Shown here: piece by piece, positions 8,471 through 15,923 of the stretch
Layout: each line of letters opens with the position of its first letter
Numbering within the stretch: position 1 is the stretch's first letter
Assembly (NCBI GenBank): GCA_944324235.1
Contig: CALUVN010000023.1
Location: forward strand, 1-34,027
Reading direction: 5' to 3'
Source: Candidatus Gastranaerophilales bacterium
Lineage (GTDB): Bacteria; Cyanobacteriota; Vampirovibrionia; Gastranaerophilales; Gastranaerophilaceae
DNA: 34,027 nucleotides
Notes under the pieces: generated by a model
What the model saw: the letters and a program-made list of their open reading frames with translations, nothing else
The model's database searches: none
What the model was told of the DNA's origin: nothing
Program-made: the position numbers and the translations under genes

Positions 8471-9054
8471 AATTTACTCTCTCTTGTTTTTTGCTTCTTG
8501 TATATATAAACAATTTTCAATTTGAGAAATTTCATTCTTTAAATTATTTGTTACATTTGTTAACATTCTATTGAATACTCCGTCCCTAAAAGATTTTCAG
8601 AATCCCTTACGGTTATTATGCCCTGTTTGAAAGCTTTTTTAACATTTTTAATTTTTTTATTACAAAAGTGTTACACGGGCTGAAAATGTCCTGTTGAAGA
8701 GTTCTTTCGGATTATGCAAGTGTTTTATATATTAACTTTACAAAAATTTAGTAAACTTTTTGAAAAAGCTCATTTTTCCCTTGCCGAGCCGTTTTTTATA
8801 AAATTTAAAAATTTTATTGTAAAAAGATTGGCATGGATGGCTTTATTTTGGTTTCATTTTTCCAAATTTGTTCTATGATGAATATACAAATCTTGGGAGC
8901 GGGGATTTGTAAGAGGTGATTATAAAAATATCGTCCCTTATCAATCCTTTCTTAGATTTTTATCCATCTAAAGAGCGATTAAACAGCGTTTAACATCGTT
9001 TAAAATGAGGATATAAGACGAAATCAGTAAAGTTTATGTTTGGAGGAATCAGAA
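8471..9054. other. Long AT-rich intergenic region between divergent genes
   Basis: No gene is seen in these roughly 580 bases. It contains an inverted repeat ACAAATC (8886-8892) / GATTTGT (8904-8910) around a G-rich loop, an A/T palindrome at 8798-8817, and a TTAAAC-AGC-GTTTAA palindrome (8979-8993) with a third GTTTAA at 8998, all upstream of the adenosyltransferase gene. I could not find a B12 box or another riboswitch core. Promoters for both flanking genes must lie here, but none stands out. Confidence 0.5.
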
Positions 9055-9588
9055 GTGTTAGAGCATGGGTATATACAAATTTACACGGGAGACGGTAAAG
9101 GAAAGACAACAGCATCTCTCGGCTTAGCACTTAGAGCTTTGGGTCATGGTTGGAAAGTTTTGATTATTCAGTTTACAAAAGGTGACAGTGCAACATCTTA
9201 CGGTGAAATTGTTACATCATCCAAGTTTTTGCCTAATTTGGAAGTTGTTCAATTTGGTATGGACAGAGTTTGCTATTCACACAATGTATGCATGGATGAT
9301 TTTAAAGAAGCTAAAAAAGGCTGGGAATTTGCAAAACAGGCGATTAATTCCGGTAAATACCAGCTTATTATTTTGGACGAGATTAATATTTGTACTGCAA
9401 TGAACATGATTAAGGTTAGTGATGTCAAGGATGTTTTGATGCACAAGCCTGAAAATCTTGAAATTGTTCTCACTGGACGTTATGCCCACCCTGAATTGAA
9501 GGCAATGGCACATCTTGTGACAGAAATGAAACCTATTAAACACTATTTCGATATGGGTGTTATGGCAAGACAGGGTATTGAATATTAG
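9055..9588 (+). CDS. cobO: Corrinoid (cob(I)alamin) adenosyltransferase, BtuR/CobO type
   Basis: The 177-residue product transfers the adenosyl group of ATP to cob(I)alamin or cobyrinic acid diamide, giving adenosylcobalamin for B12 enzymes. The N-terminal P-loop GDGKGKTT (12-19), the LGLALRALGHGWKV helix and the LIILDEIN segment are family hallmarks, and the length is normal. I chose GTG at 9055 because GGAGG at 9042-9046 sits eight bases before it; a TTG at 9040 would lie upstream of that site. No other cobalamin gene lies nearby, so this may serve B12 salvage. A terminator follows. Confidence 0.95.
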   Translation: MLEHGYIQIYTGDGKGKTTASLGLALRALGHGWKVLIIQFTKGDSATSYGEIVTSSKFLPNLEVVQFGMDRVCYSHNVCMDDFKEAKKGWEFAKQAINSGKYQLIILDEINICTAMNMIKVSDVKDVLMHKPENLEIVLTGRYAHPELKAMAHLVTEMKPIKHYFDMGVMARQGIEY

Positions 9589-9616
9589 TAAAAGAATCCT
9601 TTTTGTTTCATAAATT

Positions 9617-9647
9617 AAGGACATTCAATTTATAGAATGTCCTTTTT
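9617..9647 (+). terminator. Rho-independent terminator after the adenosyltransferase gene
   Basis: AAGGACATTC (9617-9626) and GAATGTCCTT (9635-9644) form a perfect 10-bp stem with an 8-base loop, followed by a T-run. It is about 30 bases past the stop codon. Confidence 0.92.
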
Positions 9648-9679
9648 ATTGTGGTTATTAATCAAGAAATATTTAATAG

Positions 9680-10192
9680 TTATTGTTGTTTAGCGGATAT
9701 TTTGTGTATGTAACCTGCAGTACAAGCAAAAACGCAACTTAGTGCTGCATTTTTTAGAGTAGATTTTTTCATAACATCCACGCTTTTTACTGCAGTTTTA
9801 TTTAAATTATTCAAAAATCTGTTTTTTGAAATTATTTCTAAAATTGCAAATGCACCTGTTCCTGTAAGTAGTGCTGAATCTATAGGGGCAATTTTTTCTG
9901 ACTTTTGATTATTGTTTTGAGATAATAGTTTATGGATAGTACTTATACTGACACCTAAGACAATACCGGCAGCAATATTTTTTAATGTTGAATATTTTAG
10001 TATGTTTTTTGTTTTATCCAGATTATTTTTTGAAAATTCTGCAATATCAAATTTATTAAAACATTCACCGAGACCTATTGTTGTCAAACCGGAACAAGCA
10101 CCAGTCACTGCTAAATTTGAATTTAGCCTTGTTTTGTGACTGGTATCCTCTTGCGTAGATTTAAATGTTATGTTTGCAATTTTATTTATCAT
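9680..10192 (-). CDS. Small protein with internal duplication, FKS N-terminal motif
   Basis: This 170-residue protein is not recognised. It appears to contain two related halves. Each has a hydrophobic segment (NLAVTGACSGLTTIG; SALLTGTGAFAILEI), then an N-L-x-K-T stretch, then (K/Y)STLKN followed by a second hydrophobic segment ending in IHK. Four possible short membrane helices result. The N-terminus ANITFKS fits the Phe motif shared with other proteins in this window. It is the last gene of a three-gene operon, 15 bases after the DUF697-like gene. Confidence 0.75.
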   Translation of the reverse strand: MINKIANITFKSTQEDTSHKTRLNSNLAVTGACSGLTTIGLGECFNKFDIAEFSKNNLDKTKNILKYSTLKNIAAGIVLGVSISTIHKLLSQNNNQKSEKIAPIDSALLTGTGAFAILEIISKNRFLNNLNKTAVKSVDVMKKSTLKNAALSCVFACTAGYIHKISAKQQ

Positions 10193-10207
10193 ATAAGCTC
10201 CTGAATA

Positions 10208-11224
10208 TTATTTAAGTAATAAGTCTGTAATTTTGCTTGCGCTGTTTATTAAACTTTGCTGTGTAATATTTAATGTATTTAAATCTTTTTTGTTTGCTTT
10301 CTCATTTTCAATGAGTTTAGTTAATGTAAGAAATGGTGTAATATAGGATAAATCAAATATATGTTCCGATATATCATTATCAAAGACAAGTTCAATATTT
10401 TTAATTTGTTGAGTTGATTTATGAAAAATTGTTTCTATCTGCTTAGCAGTTTGAGAAGATTGATCTATATTGTATAAATTACATAGCTCCTCTTTAAGTT
10501 TTTGAGGTATGTTTGTATTCTCTTTATTCTCTAAGTTGATTTTATTTGCATACTCAAAGATAATTGTTTTAGCTTGTTTTTCTTTTGGATTATTATTAAT
10601 TTTTCCTGTAAAAGTTGGTGAATCAGGTGTATCGGAGTCATTTAATGAATCTTTTAAATTGTTACCATTTTTTTTATATTTATCAAGAATTTTTTTTGTT
10701 ATTTTTTGATTTTCATCAATAGCACCTAATTTTCGTTGTGCTTCTAGTAAACCAACTATAGACCAACCAGTCGCTTCATGTAGCATAAATGTAGAGACTG
10801 CATTCGCAGCATTTCCAACTCCTGGAATCCAAGAACAACATTTCATCGCTAAATCAACTCCAAATTGTTTTCCGACGGCTATTGTTGCAATTGATGTCCC
10901 TAATGTACTAGAGCCTGAAACATTATATATTCTACATAATCCAATAGCCATACCAGTTGTGATTGCTGTTAATGTTGCAGTGTCAGCACCTGGCGTTTGA
11001 GCCATTGCGAATGCCGCAAAAGCGGCTCCTGAAGCAGCAGAATGTATAATTCCATTTGCTTTTAATAATCTTCTTTTTTTATCCTTATCAATATCTCCGC
11101 TAAAGCAGACACTATCACTTTTATTCATATTATGCAAATTTAATGCAGTACTGAATTTTGATGAATTGATATTGTTGTATTTATAGTTGCTATTTAAATA
11201 TATTGGTATAGCTGCTATTTTCAT
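10208..11224 (-). CDS. DUF697-like hydrophobic-domain protein
   Basis: This 338-residue protein has a hydrophobic core at about 57-160 that resembles the DUF697 family: an Ala-rich helix (IIHSAASGAAFAAF), a TLTAITTGMAIGLCRIYNV segment, and IPGVGNAANAVSTFMLHE followed by TGW. DUF697 domains are often attached to GTPases or membrane proteins; no GTPase domain is present here. The C-terminal half is Lys/Asn-rich and hydrophilic and may be helical. The N-terminus has no signal peptide but contains SVCFSGD (Phe41), the shared Phe motif. It is the middle gene of the operon, 12 bases after the preceding stop. The family assignment is from recall of the motif pattern. Confidence 0.7.
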   Translation of the reverse strand: MKIAAIPIYLNSNYKYNNINSSKFSTALNLHNMNKSDSVCFSGDIDKDKKRRLLKANGIIHSAASGAAFAAFAMAQTPGADTATLTAITTGMAIGLCRIYNVSGSSTLGTSIATIAVGKQFGVDLAMKCCSWIPGVGNAANAVSTFMLHEATGWSIVGLLEAQRKLGAIDENQKITKKILDKYKKNGNNLKDSLNDSDTPDSPTFTGKINNNPKEKQAKTIIFEYANKINLENKENTNIPQKLKEELCNLYNIDQSSQTAKQIETIFHKSTQQIKNIELVFDNDISEHIFDLSYITPFLTLTKLIENEKANKKDLNTLNITQQSLINSASKITDLLLK

Positions 11225-11236
11225 TTTTCTACTTTC

Positions 11237-11689
11237 TTAATCTAGATTTAAAATGTTTTTAATAACATCACTTATCTGTTCTAAAATTGGGTAGTGTGCA
11301 TCTGATGAATCAACTAGTTGTTCGGATAAATTATGAGTGATATTATCATTGCTTAAATCTGCTCCTTGTAATAATGAAGATTCCATCAATGTTTGTGCTT
11401 TATTTAGCCCTGCACCATCTTCGTTAATAGTTTTAACTAAATTTAATAATTCATTATTATCATCTGGCAATTGCTCAAGTATATCATTAGATGGTTGTGT
11501 TTTATTAATTATTGGTCGTCCACTATAAGGATGACCGTATGGTCCATTAATGTTATCTAAAGTTTTTTCAGTTGATTTAACAAAGATATCTTTTTCTGTG
11601 GTAATATTAGCAAACTTAACTCTACTTTTGTTATTAATTTTTACAGGTATAAAACCTGATAATTTATTTACTTTATTAATTGTACTCAT
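11237..11689 (-). CDS. Hypothetical acidic protein, first gene of operon
   Basis: This 150-residue protein is not recognised. The N-terminal 26 residues are basic and end in SRVKFAN, a version of the Phe motif found near the start of neighbouring proteins. The rest is Asn/Asp/Leu-rich, with GPYGHPYSGRP at about residues 50-60 and a C-terminal amphipathic helix (LEQISDVIKNILNLD). There are no membrane segments. It starts the minus-strand operon with the DUF697-like and duplicated proteins and is divergent from the metallopeptidase gene. It could be a partner or regulator of those proteins; that is speculation. Confidence 0.65.
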   Translation of the reverse strand: MSTINKVNKLSGFIPVKINNKSRVKFANITTEKDIFVKSTEKTLDNINGPYGHPYSGRPIINKTQPSNDILEQLPDDNNELLNLVKTINEDGAGLNKAQTLMESSLLQGADLSNDNITHNLSEQLVDSSDAHYPILEQISDVIKNILNLD

Positions 11690-11814
11690 TTAAAACCCCA
11701 CTTGTTACGTTGATTTTAGATGAAACTTTAGTCAATATCAATATATTTAATTGTAAAAATTTACAAAAATTAATTTTTTAGCAAATTTTATTTCATTTGT
11801 TTTTATATAAAGTT

Positions 11815-12621
11815 ATGTTAAATAATGTTAGTGTACAAAATAAAGTTAATTTTACCGCAGGATTAAGAAATTCTTATTATAAAGAATTTTCACAAATTTC
11901 AGTAAATCAAATAGAAAAATATTTTCTTTCCAATTATAATGTACAAACTAATTTTTTAAATAATAAACAACTTGCAATTGGAAATTTTTTAATTCTACGG
12001 ATTTATGAAAAACTTAATAAGAGATATCCGACAGTATTTAGAGTATTAACTCCAAATGTTTATGTTTTTGAGAATAATGAACTTATAAATCCAAATGCAA
12101 CTAATGCATTTTGTATACCTGATATAAAACGAGTCTTAAAAAAATATCCTCCATTTGAAATGCGTTCAATATTTTTTCGACAAAATTCTTATACTATTAA
12201 AGATATTGATGATATCTCAGAAGTAAACTATAATAATAAATCAACATGTTCAGCTCATTTTTTATCTTCTTTTTTGCATGAATGGATACATAATACCCAT
12301 TTAGATTTGTTATATAGAAAATACGGTTATGATGGAAACAGTCTTTTAGGAAAAAGACTATATAATAAAAAAAAGGATAATGTATCATATAATAAAGTTA
12401 AGGCTTTATTTAACACTACCTTTACTGATAAAGAGCAGGAACTAATTAAAAATTATGTAGGAGAATATGCAACCTTAAATCCATTTGAATTTTTTGCAGA
12501 AACTTTAACAAAATTCATATGTGATTCATTAGGTAATAATTTATTACCTAATGAATCAATATTCGAAAAATTTAATAATTATCCCGACGTATTTACTAGA
12601 ATATTTACAAAATGTTTGTAA
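11815..12621 (+). CDS. Putative HEXXH zinc metallopeptidase (gluzincin, ATLF/PPEP-like)
   Basis: This 268-residue protein carries HEWIH (155-159), the zinc-binding and catalytic motif, followed about 60 residues later by GEYATLNPFEFFAET (216-230), which can supply the third ligand Glu. A downstream Tyr-Ala plus E-F-F-A-E arrangement is typical of the anthrax-lethal-factor-like and Pro-Pro endopeptidase group. I chose ATG 11815; an upstream TTG is possible. No signal peptide is present, but VNFTA at residues 11-15 fits the shared Phe motif. The gene is very AT-rich and divergent from the DUF697-like operon. A near-perfect 37-bp palindrome lies in its 3' part. Secreted effector is one possibility. 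Confidence 0.75.
   Translation: MLNNVSVQNKVNFTAGLRNSYYKEFSQISVNQIEKYFLSNYNVQTNFLNNKQLAIGNFLILRIYEKLNKRYPTVFRVLTPNVYVFENNELINPNATNAFCIPDIKRVLKKYPPFEMRSIFFRQNSYTIKDIDDISEVNYNNKSTCSAHFLSSFLHEWIHNTHLDLLYRKYGYDGNSLLGKRLYNKKKDNVSYNKVKALFNTTFTDKEQELIKNYVGEYATLNPFEFFAETLTKFICDSLGNNLLPNESIFEKFNNYPDVFTRIFTKCL
12522..12558. repeat. Perfect 18-bp inverted repeat with 1-base centre inside a CDS
   Basis: TGATTCATTAGGTAATAA (12522-12539), one T, then its exact reverse complement (12541-12558). It lies in the metallopeptidase gene about 65 bases before the stop and is read through in frame. Confidence 0.95.
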
Positions 12622-12629
12622 ATATTGTT

Positions 12630-13604
12630 CTATTCATTGTGCAGGGCTTTTTTGAGGGTCTTGCAGGTGAGATAGAAGGCTGCTTTGACAGGCGGCGTCT
12701 CGGACAGTCCGTTCAGCATCATTGAATCATGGATTGTACCGTTTATACGTACATTCATTACGTTTACCCCTGCTTCCGTCAGTTTTCTGCCGTATTCTTC
12801 TCCTTCGTCTCGCAGAACATCGTTTTCGTTTGTAATGATTAATGCGGGCGGCAAACCCTTAAGCTCTTCCGGTTCTGCATAAATCGGCGAGACGTAGATA
12901 TCTTTTTCAAGATTCTTGTCATTCAAGTATGCGTTCCAAAAATATTCCATAGATTTTTTTGTCAGCCACGGACCGTTTTCAAATTCTTTATATGAATCGG
13001 ATTTCATTTTTGCATCGGTTACCGGATATAACAGTGTCTGGAATTTAATTGAAGGGCCTTTTTCGTTTTTTGATTTGAGTGCGATTGCTGCAGCCATATT
13101 ACCGCCTGCGCTGTCACCTGCTATTGCAACTTTGGAATTATCAATATTGAATTCTGTCGGGTTATTATATATATATTGGATTATTGAATAAATCTGGTTT
13201 ATCGCATGCGGATAAACAGTTTCCGGTGAGGGGGTGTATTCCGGAAAGATAACAACAGATTTTGTGTGCAGCGCAAGTTTTTTTATCAGATTCTCGTGGG
13301 TGACTTTGTCGCCCATCACCCAGCCGCCTCCATGTATATATATTATTGCGGGAAGTTTTTCTTTGTTTCCAGGAGGCCTGACTATTCTGAGCGTGATTGT
13401 ATCCGCGTTGGCGGTTGAAATTTCAGTATCTGTAACATCTGCTTCAAGTTTATAATCATATATTTGCTGAACTTCTTGTAAAAACGCACGTGCCTCATCA
13501 GGCTTCATTTCGTAAAGAGGTGTTTTACCAAGGCTGTCTATGTTTTTAAGAAAATTTTTTGTCTTGATATCAAGGTTTGGATTTTTAGAATTAGGCTTGT
13601 TCAT
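12630..13604 (-). CDS. Alpha/beta-hydrolase esterase (hormone-sensitive-lipase/Aes family)
   Basis: This 324-residue cytoplasmic protein belongs to the HSL-type carboxylesterases, which hydrolyse short acyl or acetyl esters. The oxyanion-hole motif HGGGW is at 91-95 and the nucleophile elbow GDSAGG at 163-168 (Ser165). The acid is probably Asp262 (NENDVLRDEG) and the base His292 (GTIHDSM). I chose the ATG at 13604 because AAGGAGAT sits just before it; a longer frame starting 60 bases upstream lacks such a site. It converges with the metallopeptidase gene, leaving 8 bases between the stops. The substrate is unknown. Confidence 0.92.
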   Translation of the reverse strand: MNKPNSKNPNLDIKTKNFLKNIDSLGKTPLYEMKPDEARAFLQEVQQIYDYKLEADVTDTEISTANADTITLRIVRPPGNKEKLPAIIYIHGGGWVMGDKVTHENLIKKLALHTKSVVIFPEYTPSPETVYPHAINQIYSIIQYIYNNPTEFNIDNSKVAIAGDSAGGNMAAAIALKSKNEKGPSIKFQTLLYPVTDAKMKSDSYKEFENGPWLTKKSMEYFWNAYLNDKNLEKDIYVSPIYAEPEELKGLPPALIITNENDVLRDEGEEYGRKLTEAGVNVMNVRINGTIHDSMMLNGLSETPPVKAAFYLTCKTLKKALHNE

Positions 13605-13689
13605 TTTTATCTCCTTTTTTTTGTTAATCAATACCAGATTAATTAGCGGAAAACTTTCTTTCATTGTCGTAAATGGGTAGTTTTTGGGA

Positions 13690-13695
13690 TATAAT
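13690..13695 (+). promoter_or_regulatory. -10 box placing the transcript start at the ATG (leaderless candidate)
   Basis: TATAAT at 13690-13695 ends seven bases before the ATG at 13702, so the expected transcript start coincides with the start codon. No ribosome binding site precedes that ATG. The -35 region is weak. Confidence 0.5.
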
Positions 13696-13701
13696 AAAAT
13701 T

Positions 13702-14154
13702 ATGGAAAACGTATATTCTCAAAAAGCAAGAAAATTATTTAAAGACGGCTACAATTGTGCTCAATCTGTATTTTGTACATTTTGCGATGAAACCGGCATG
13801 GATTTTGAAACTGCATTGAAGCTTGCATCTTCATTCGGCGGGGGGATGGGACGCCTCAGGGAAGTTTGCGGTGCTGTTAGTGCTATGTTTATGATTGCAG
13901 GTTTAAAGTCCGGTTATACACAGCCTAACAATGATGAAGTTAAAGGCGAACACTACACACGTGTTCAAAAGCTTGCGGAGGAATTCAAAAAGAAACACGA
14001 CACCATTATCTGTCGTGAACTTCTCGGACTTCCTGAAGGGCCGGATTCTCCTATTCCATCTAAAAGAACCGATGAATATTACCACAAACGCCCGTGCGAA
14101 GAATTTATCGCTGATGCTGCCGAAATTATTGCAAAAGAATTAAAGCTGATTTGA
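13702..14154 (+). CDS. C_GCAxxG_C_C family redox protein
   Basis: This 150-residue protein matches the C_GCAxxG_C_C family, small proteins with conserved cysteines thought to be redox-active or metal-binding. The key residues are Cys19 in YNCAQ, Cys56 in EVCGAVSA after a FGGGMGRLR glycine loop, Cys104 (CRELLG) and Cys132 (RPCEEF). Cys25 and Cys28 are additional. The gene is divergent from the esterase and convergent with the AAA+ gene. The ATG at 13702 was chosen over an in-frame TTG at 13684 because a TATAAT box overlaps the latter. The biochemical role of the family is not established. Confidence 0.9.
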   Translation: MENVYSQKARKLFKDGYNCAQSVFCTFCDETGMDFETALKLASSFGGGMGRLREVCGAVSAMFMIAGLKSGYTQPNNDEVKGEHYTRVQKLAEEFKKKHDTIICRELLGLPEGPDSPIPSKRTDEYYHKRPCEEFIADAAEIIAKELKLI

Positions 14155-14211
14155 TATTTAAAAGAATTTTAATGGATATTTAAGTCTGAGGAGATAATAC
14201 TGATGCAAACA

Positions 14212-15819
14212 TTATGTTTGCCTGAAGCCTTTAATAACTATTCTGCCGTTTGACTTGAGAGATTCTTTTTCGCGAACTTCTTTTAATGCGTTATTAAGGT
14301 CTTCGTTTGTAATTGCTACTGTTTTCATATCTTCTGATTTGAAAGTACCTTTCCGCATTTTATCAAAGATTCCCGAACGTCTGCGGGCAATTCTCTGCGC
14401 TCTTTCTACCGTGCCTGCTATTGTGGCGAAGTTGACTTTCATTCCGTAAAGTTTCCCTGCTAATTCATCTAAGTCTAAGTCAGGTGCTGTTTGTTTATCC
14501 CTGAGGTAAAGTTCTAGAGTTTCCTTGCAGTCTTCTTTATCCGGCAAATCTATCGGAATAATTATACCGAAACGTCCGTCACGTGTAATTGCAGGGTCTA
14601 GTGATTCCAGTTTATTGGTAGCCATTATAACAAATACATTATCATCACTTTTTTCCAGATTACTCATCAGTGTTAAAATCTGGTTAACTGTTTTGTTATC
14701 ATAACGTGCGTTGCTGGAGTCATCACGACTTTGAGCTACAGATTCGCCTTCATCTATAAATATAATACTCGGTGCTTCATCTGCGGCTTTTTTAAATAAA
14801 TTGCGCCATCTGGCTTCGGTTTCGCCTACTGCCGATGTGTTAAGCGAGGTTCCGTCTATATTAAAAAATTTTATTTCAGTACCTGTAATGTTTGAAATTT
14901 CATTTGCAAGAGCTCTTGCCAGATGTGTTTTACCTGTCCCCGGAGGTCCTGTCAGAATTGCACCTTTATTCATCGCGTGGCCCAAATCTTCTTTGTACAC
15001 CAGTGGAAATACAATATCTTCTTCCAGTTGTTCTATGGCTTTTTTATGTCCTGCAACATCAGAAAAATTCGGGTGTAAATTTCCTCCTTGCATTATATAT
15101 TTATCCGGTGTTGTAACTCTTGTATTTATGATAGATTCTGAGTCATTTTCAACGTCAGTCTCAGCATTATCATAGTAAAATTTTGATATGCTTATTTCAT
15201 TAATATATCGTTGCCCGTCATTATATGTAATATCAGGATTCAGACGAACCATGTCAACATTATTATTAAATACAATTTTATCATTGTAGTTTAAAAGATA
15301 TGAATCATTCATTGTGACAATTTCGACCAATTCATCGTTTTCGTTATATATTTCACAATGACTATCTGCAACTATAGTAAATGGAAAATCTTCATCTTCG
15401 TAATCCGGTGCAATAAAAACAGGGCTGTCAAATCTGCTGTCTACTATCAGTTTGACTTTTTGCGGTTGATTATCCAAAATTTTATTATCTAAAATTAATT
15501 TAAGAAGTTTTGACGTTTTACCTAATTCAAGATTTGAAATTATTACAAGTTCATTATGGTGTAAAGTATTCAATGCATAATTTACTGCTTTTCCGAGTTT
15601 GTGAGTGTCACTTTCTCTATCAGGTATTGTCATGTAATCGTTTACATTAGCCTCAGGCTTAATTATTGAGGTAAAACTTACTGCAGGCATATAGTTTAAA
15701 TTATTGTTTGATAGTGACGGCTGTGTCATTGAGCTTTGAACTGTTTGACTATTTATGTTGTTATTTTGTCTTCCGATAGGCTTAAAATATGGGGGATTGA
15801 TGATACCTGAAACTTTCAT
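14212..15819 (-). CDS. AAA+ ATPase without protease domain, FTS N-terminal motif
   Basis: This 535-residue protein has a C-terminal AAA+ module of the FtsH/Cdc48 type: FSDVAGHKKAIEQLEE (252-267), Walker A GPPGTGKT (291-298), Walker B IIFIDE (352-357), sensor-1 ATN (400-402), arginine finger region TRDGRFG (412-418) and a helical lid. The M41 zinc-protease domain and membrane helices of FtsH are absent. The N-terminal 240 residues are unrelated to known FtsH domains and contain PAVSFTS (45-51), the shared Phe motif. It may remodel proteins or unfold a client. The stop codon lies inside a small palindrome (14203-14219). A ribosome site CGGAG precedes the ATG. Confidence 0.9.
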   Translation of the reverse strand: MKVSGIINPPYFKPIGRQNNNINSQTVQSSMTQPSLSNNNLNYMPAVSFTSIIKPEANVNDYMTIPDRESDTHKLGKAVNYALNTLHHNELVIISNLELGKTSKLLKLILDNKILDNQPQKVKLIVDSRFDSPVFIAPDYEDEDFPFTIVADSHCEIYNENDELVEIVTMNDSYLLNYNDKIVFNNNVDMVRLNPDITYNDGQRYINEISISKFYYDNAETDVENDSESIINTRVTTPDKYIMQGGNLHPNFSDVAGHKKAIEQLEEDIVFPLVYKEDLGHAMNKGAILTGPPGTGKTHLARALANEISNITGTEIKFFNIDGTSLNTSAVGETEARWRNLFKKAADEAPSIIFIDEGESVAQSRDDSSNARYDNKTVNQILTLMSNLEKSDDNVFVIMATNKLESLDPAITRDGRFGIIIPIDLPDKEDCKETLELYLRDKQTAPDLDLDELAGKLYGMKVNFATIAGTVERAQRIARRRSGIFDKMRKGTFKSEDMKTVAITNEDLNNALKEVREKESLKSNGRIVIKGFRQT

Positions 15820-15851
15820 AATTTGACTCCGTAAATTTGTATAGTTATAGT

Positions 15852-15890
15852 AAAGCCTTGCAGAATTTTTTTTGCTATCTGCAAGGCTTT
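15852..15890 (-). terminator. Hairpin terminator between the porin and AAA+ genes
   Basis: AAAGCCTTGCAGA (15852-15864) and its complement (15878-15890) form a 13-bp stem with a 13-base loop. It is about 35 bases beyond the porin stop codon. The T-run on the minus strand is short, so efficiency is uncertain. Confidence 0.7.
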
Positions 15891-15923
15891 TTGTAACAAT
15901 GATTTTACAAAGCTAAATAAGTA

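Noticed and set aside
6604-9039. Shared 14-mer AGTAAAGTTTATGT at 6604 and 9026 as a common regulatory site
   Set aside because: In AT-rich sequence of this length a 14-base match is expected by chance; the flanks do not match.
8880-9054. Cobalamin riboswitch in front of the adenosyltransferase gene
   Set aside because: No B12-box-like sequence or multi-stem core could be found; only one short hairpin is present.
14212-15819. Annotation as FtsH protease
   Set aside because: No HEXXH zinc site and no transmembrane helices are present; only the AAA+ module is similar.
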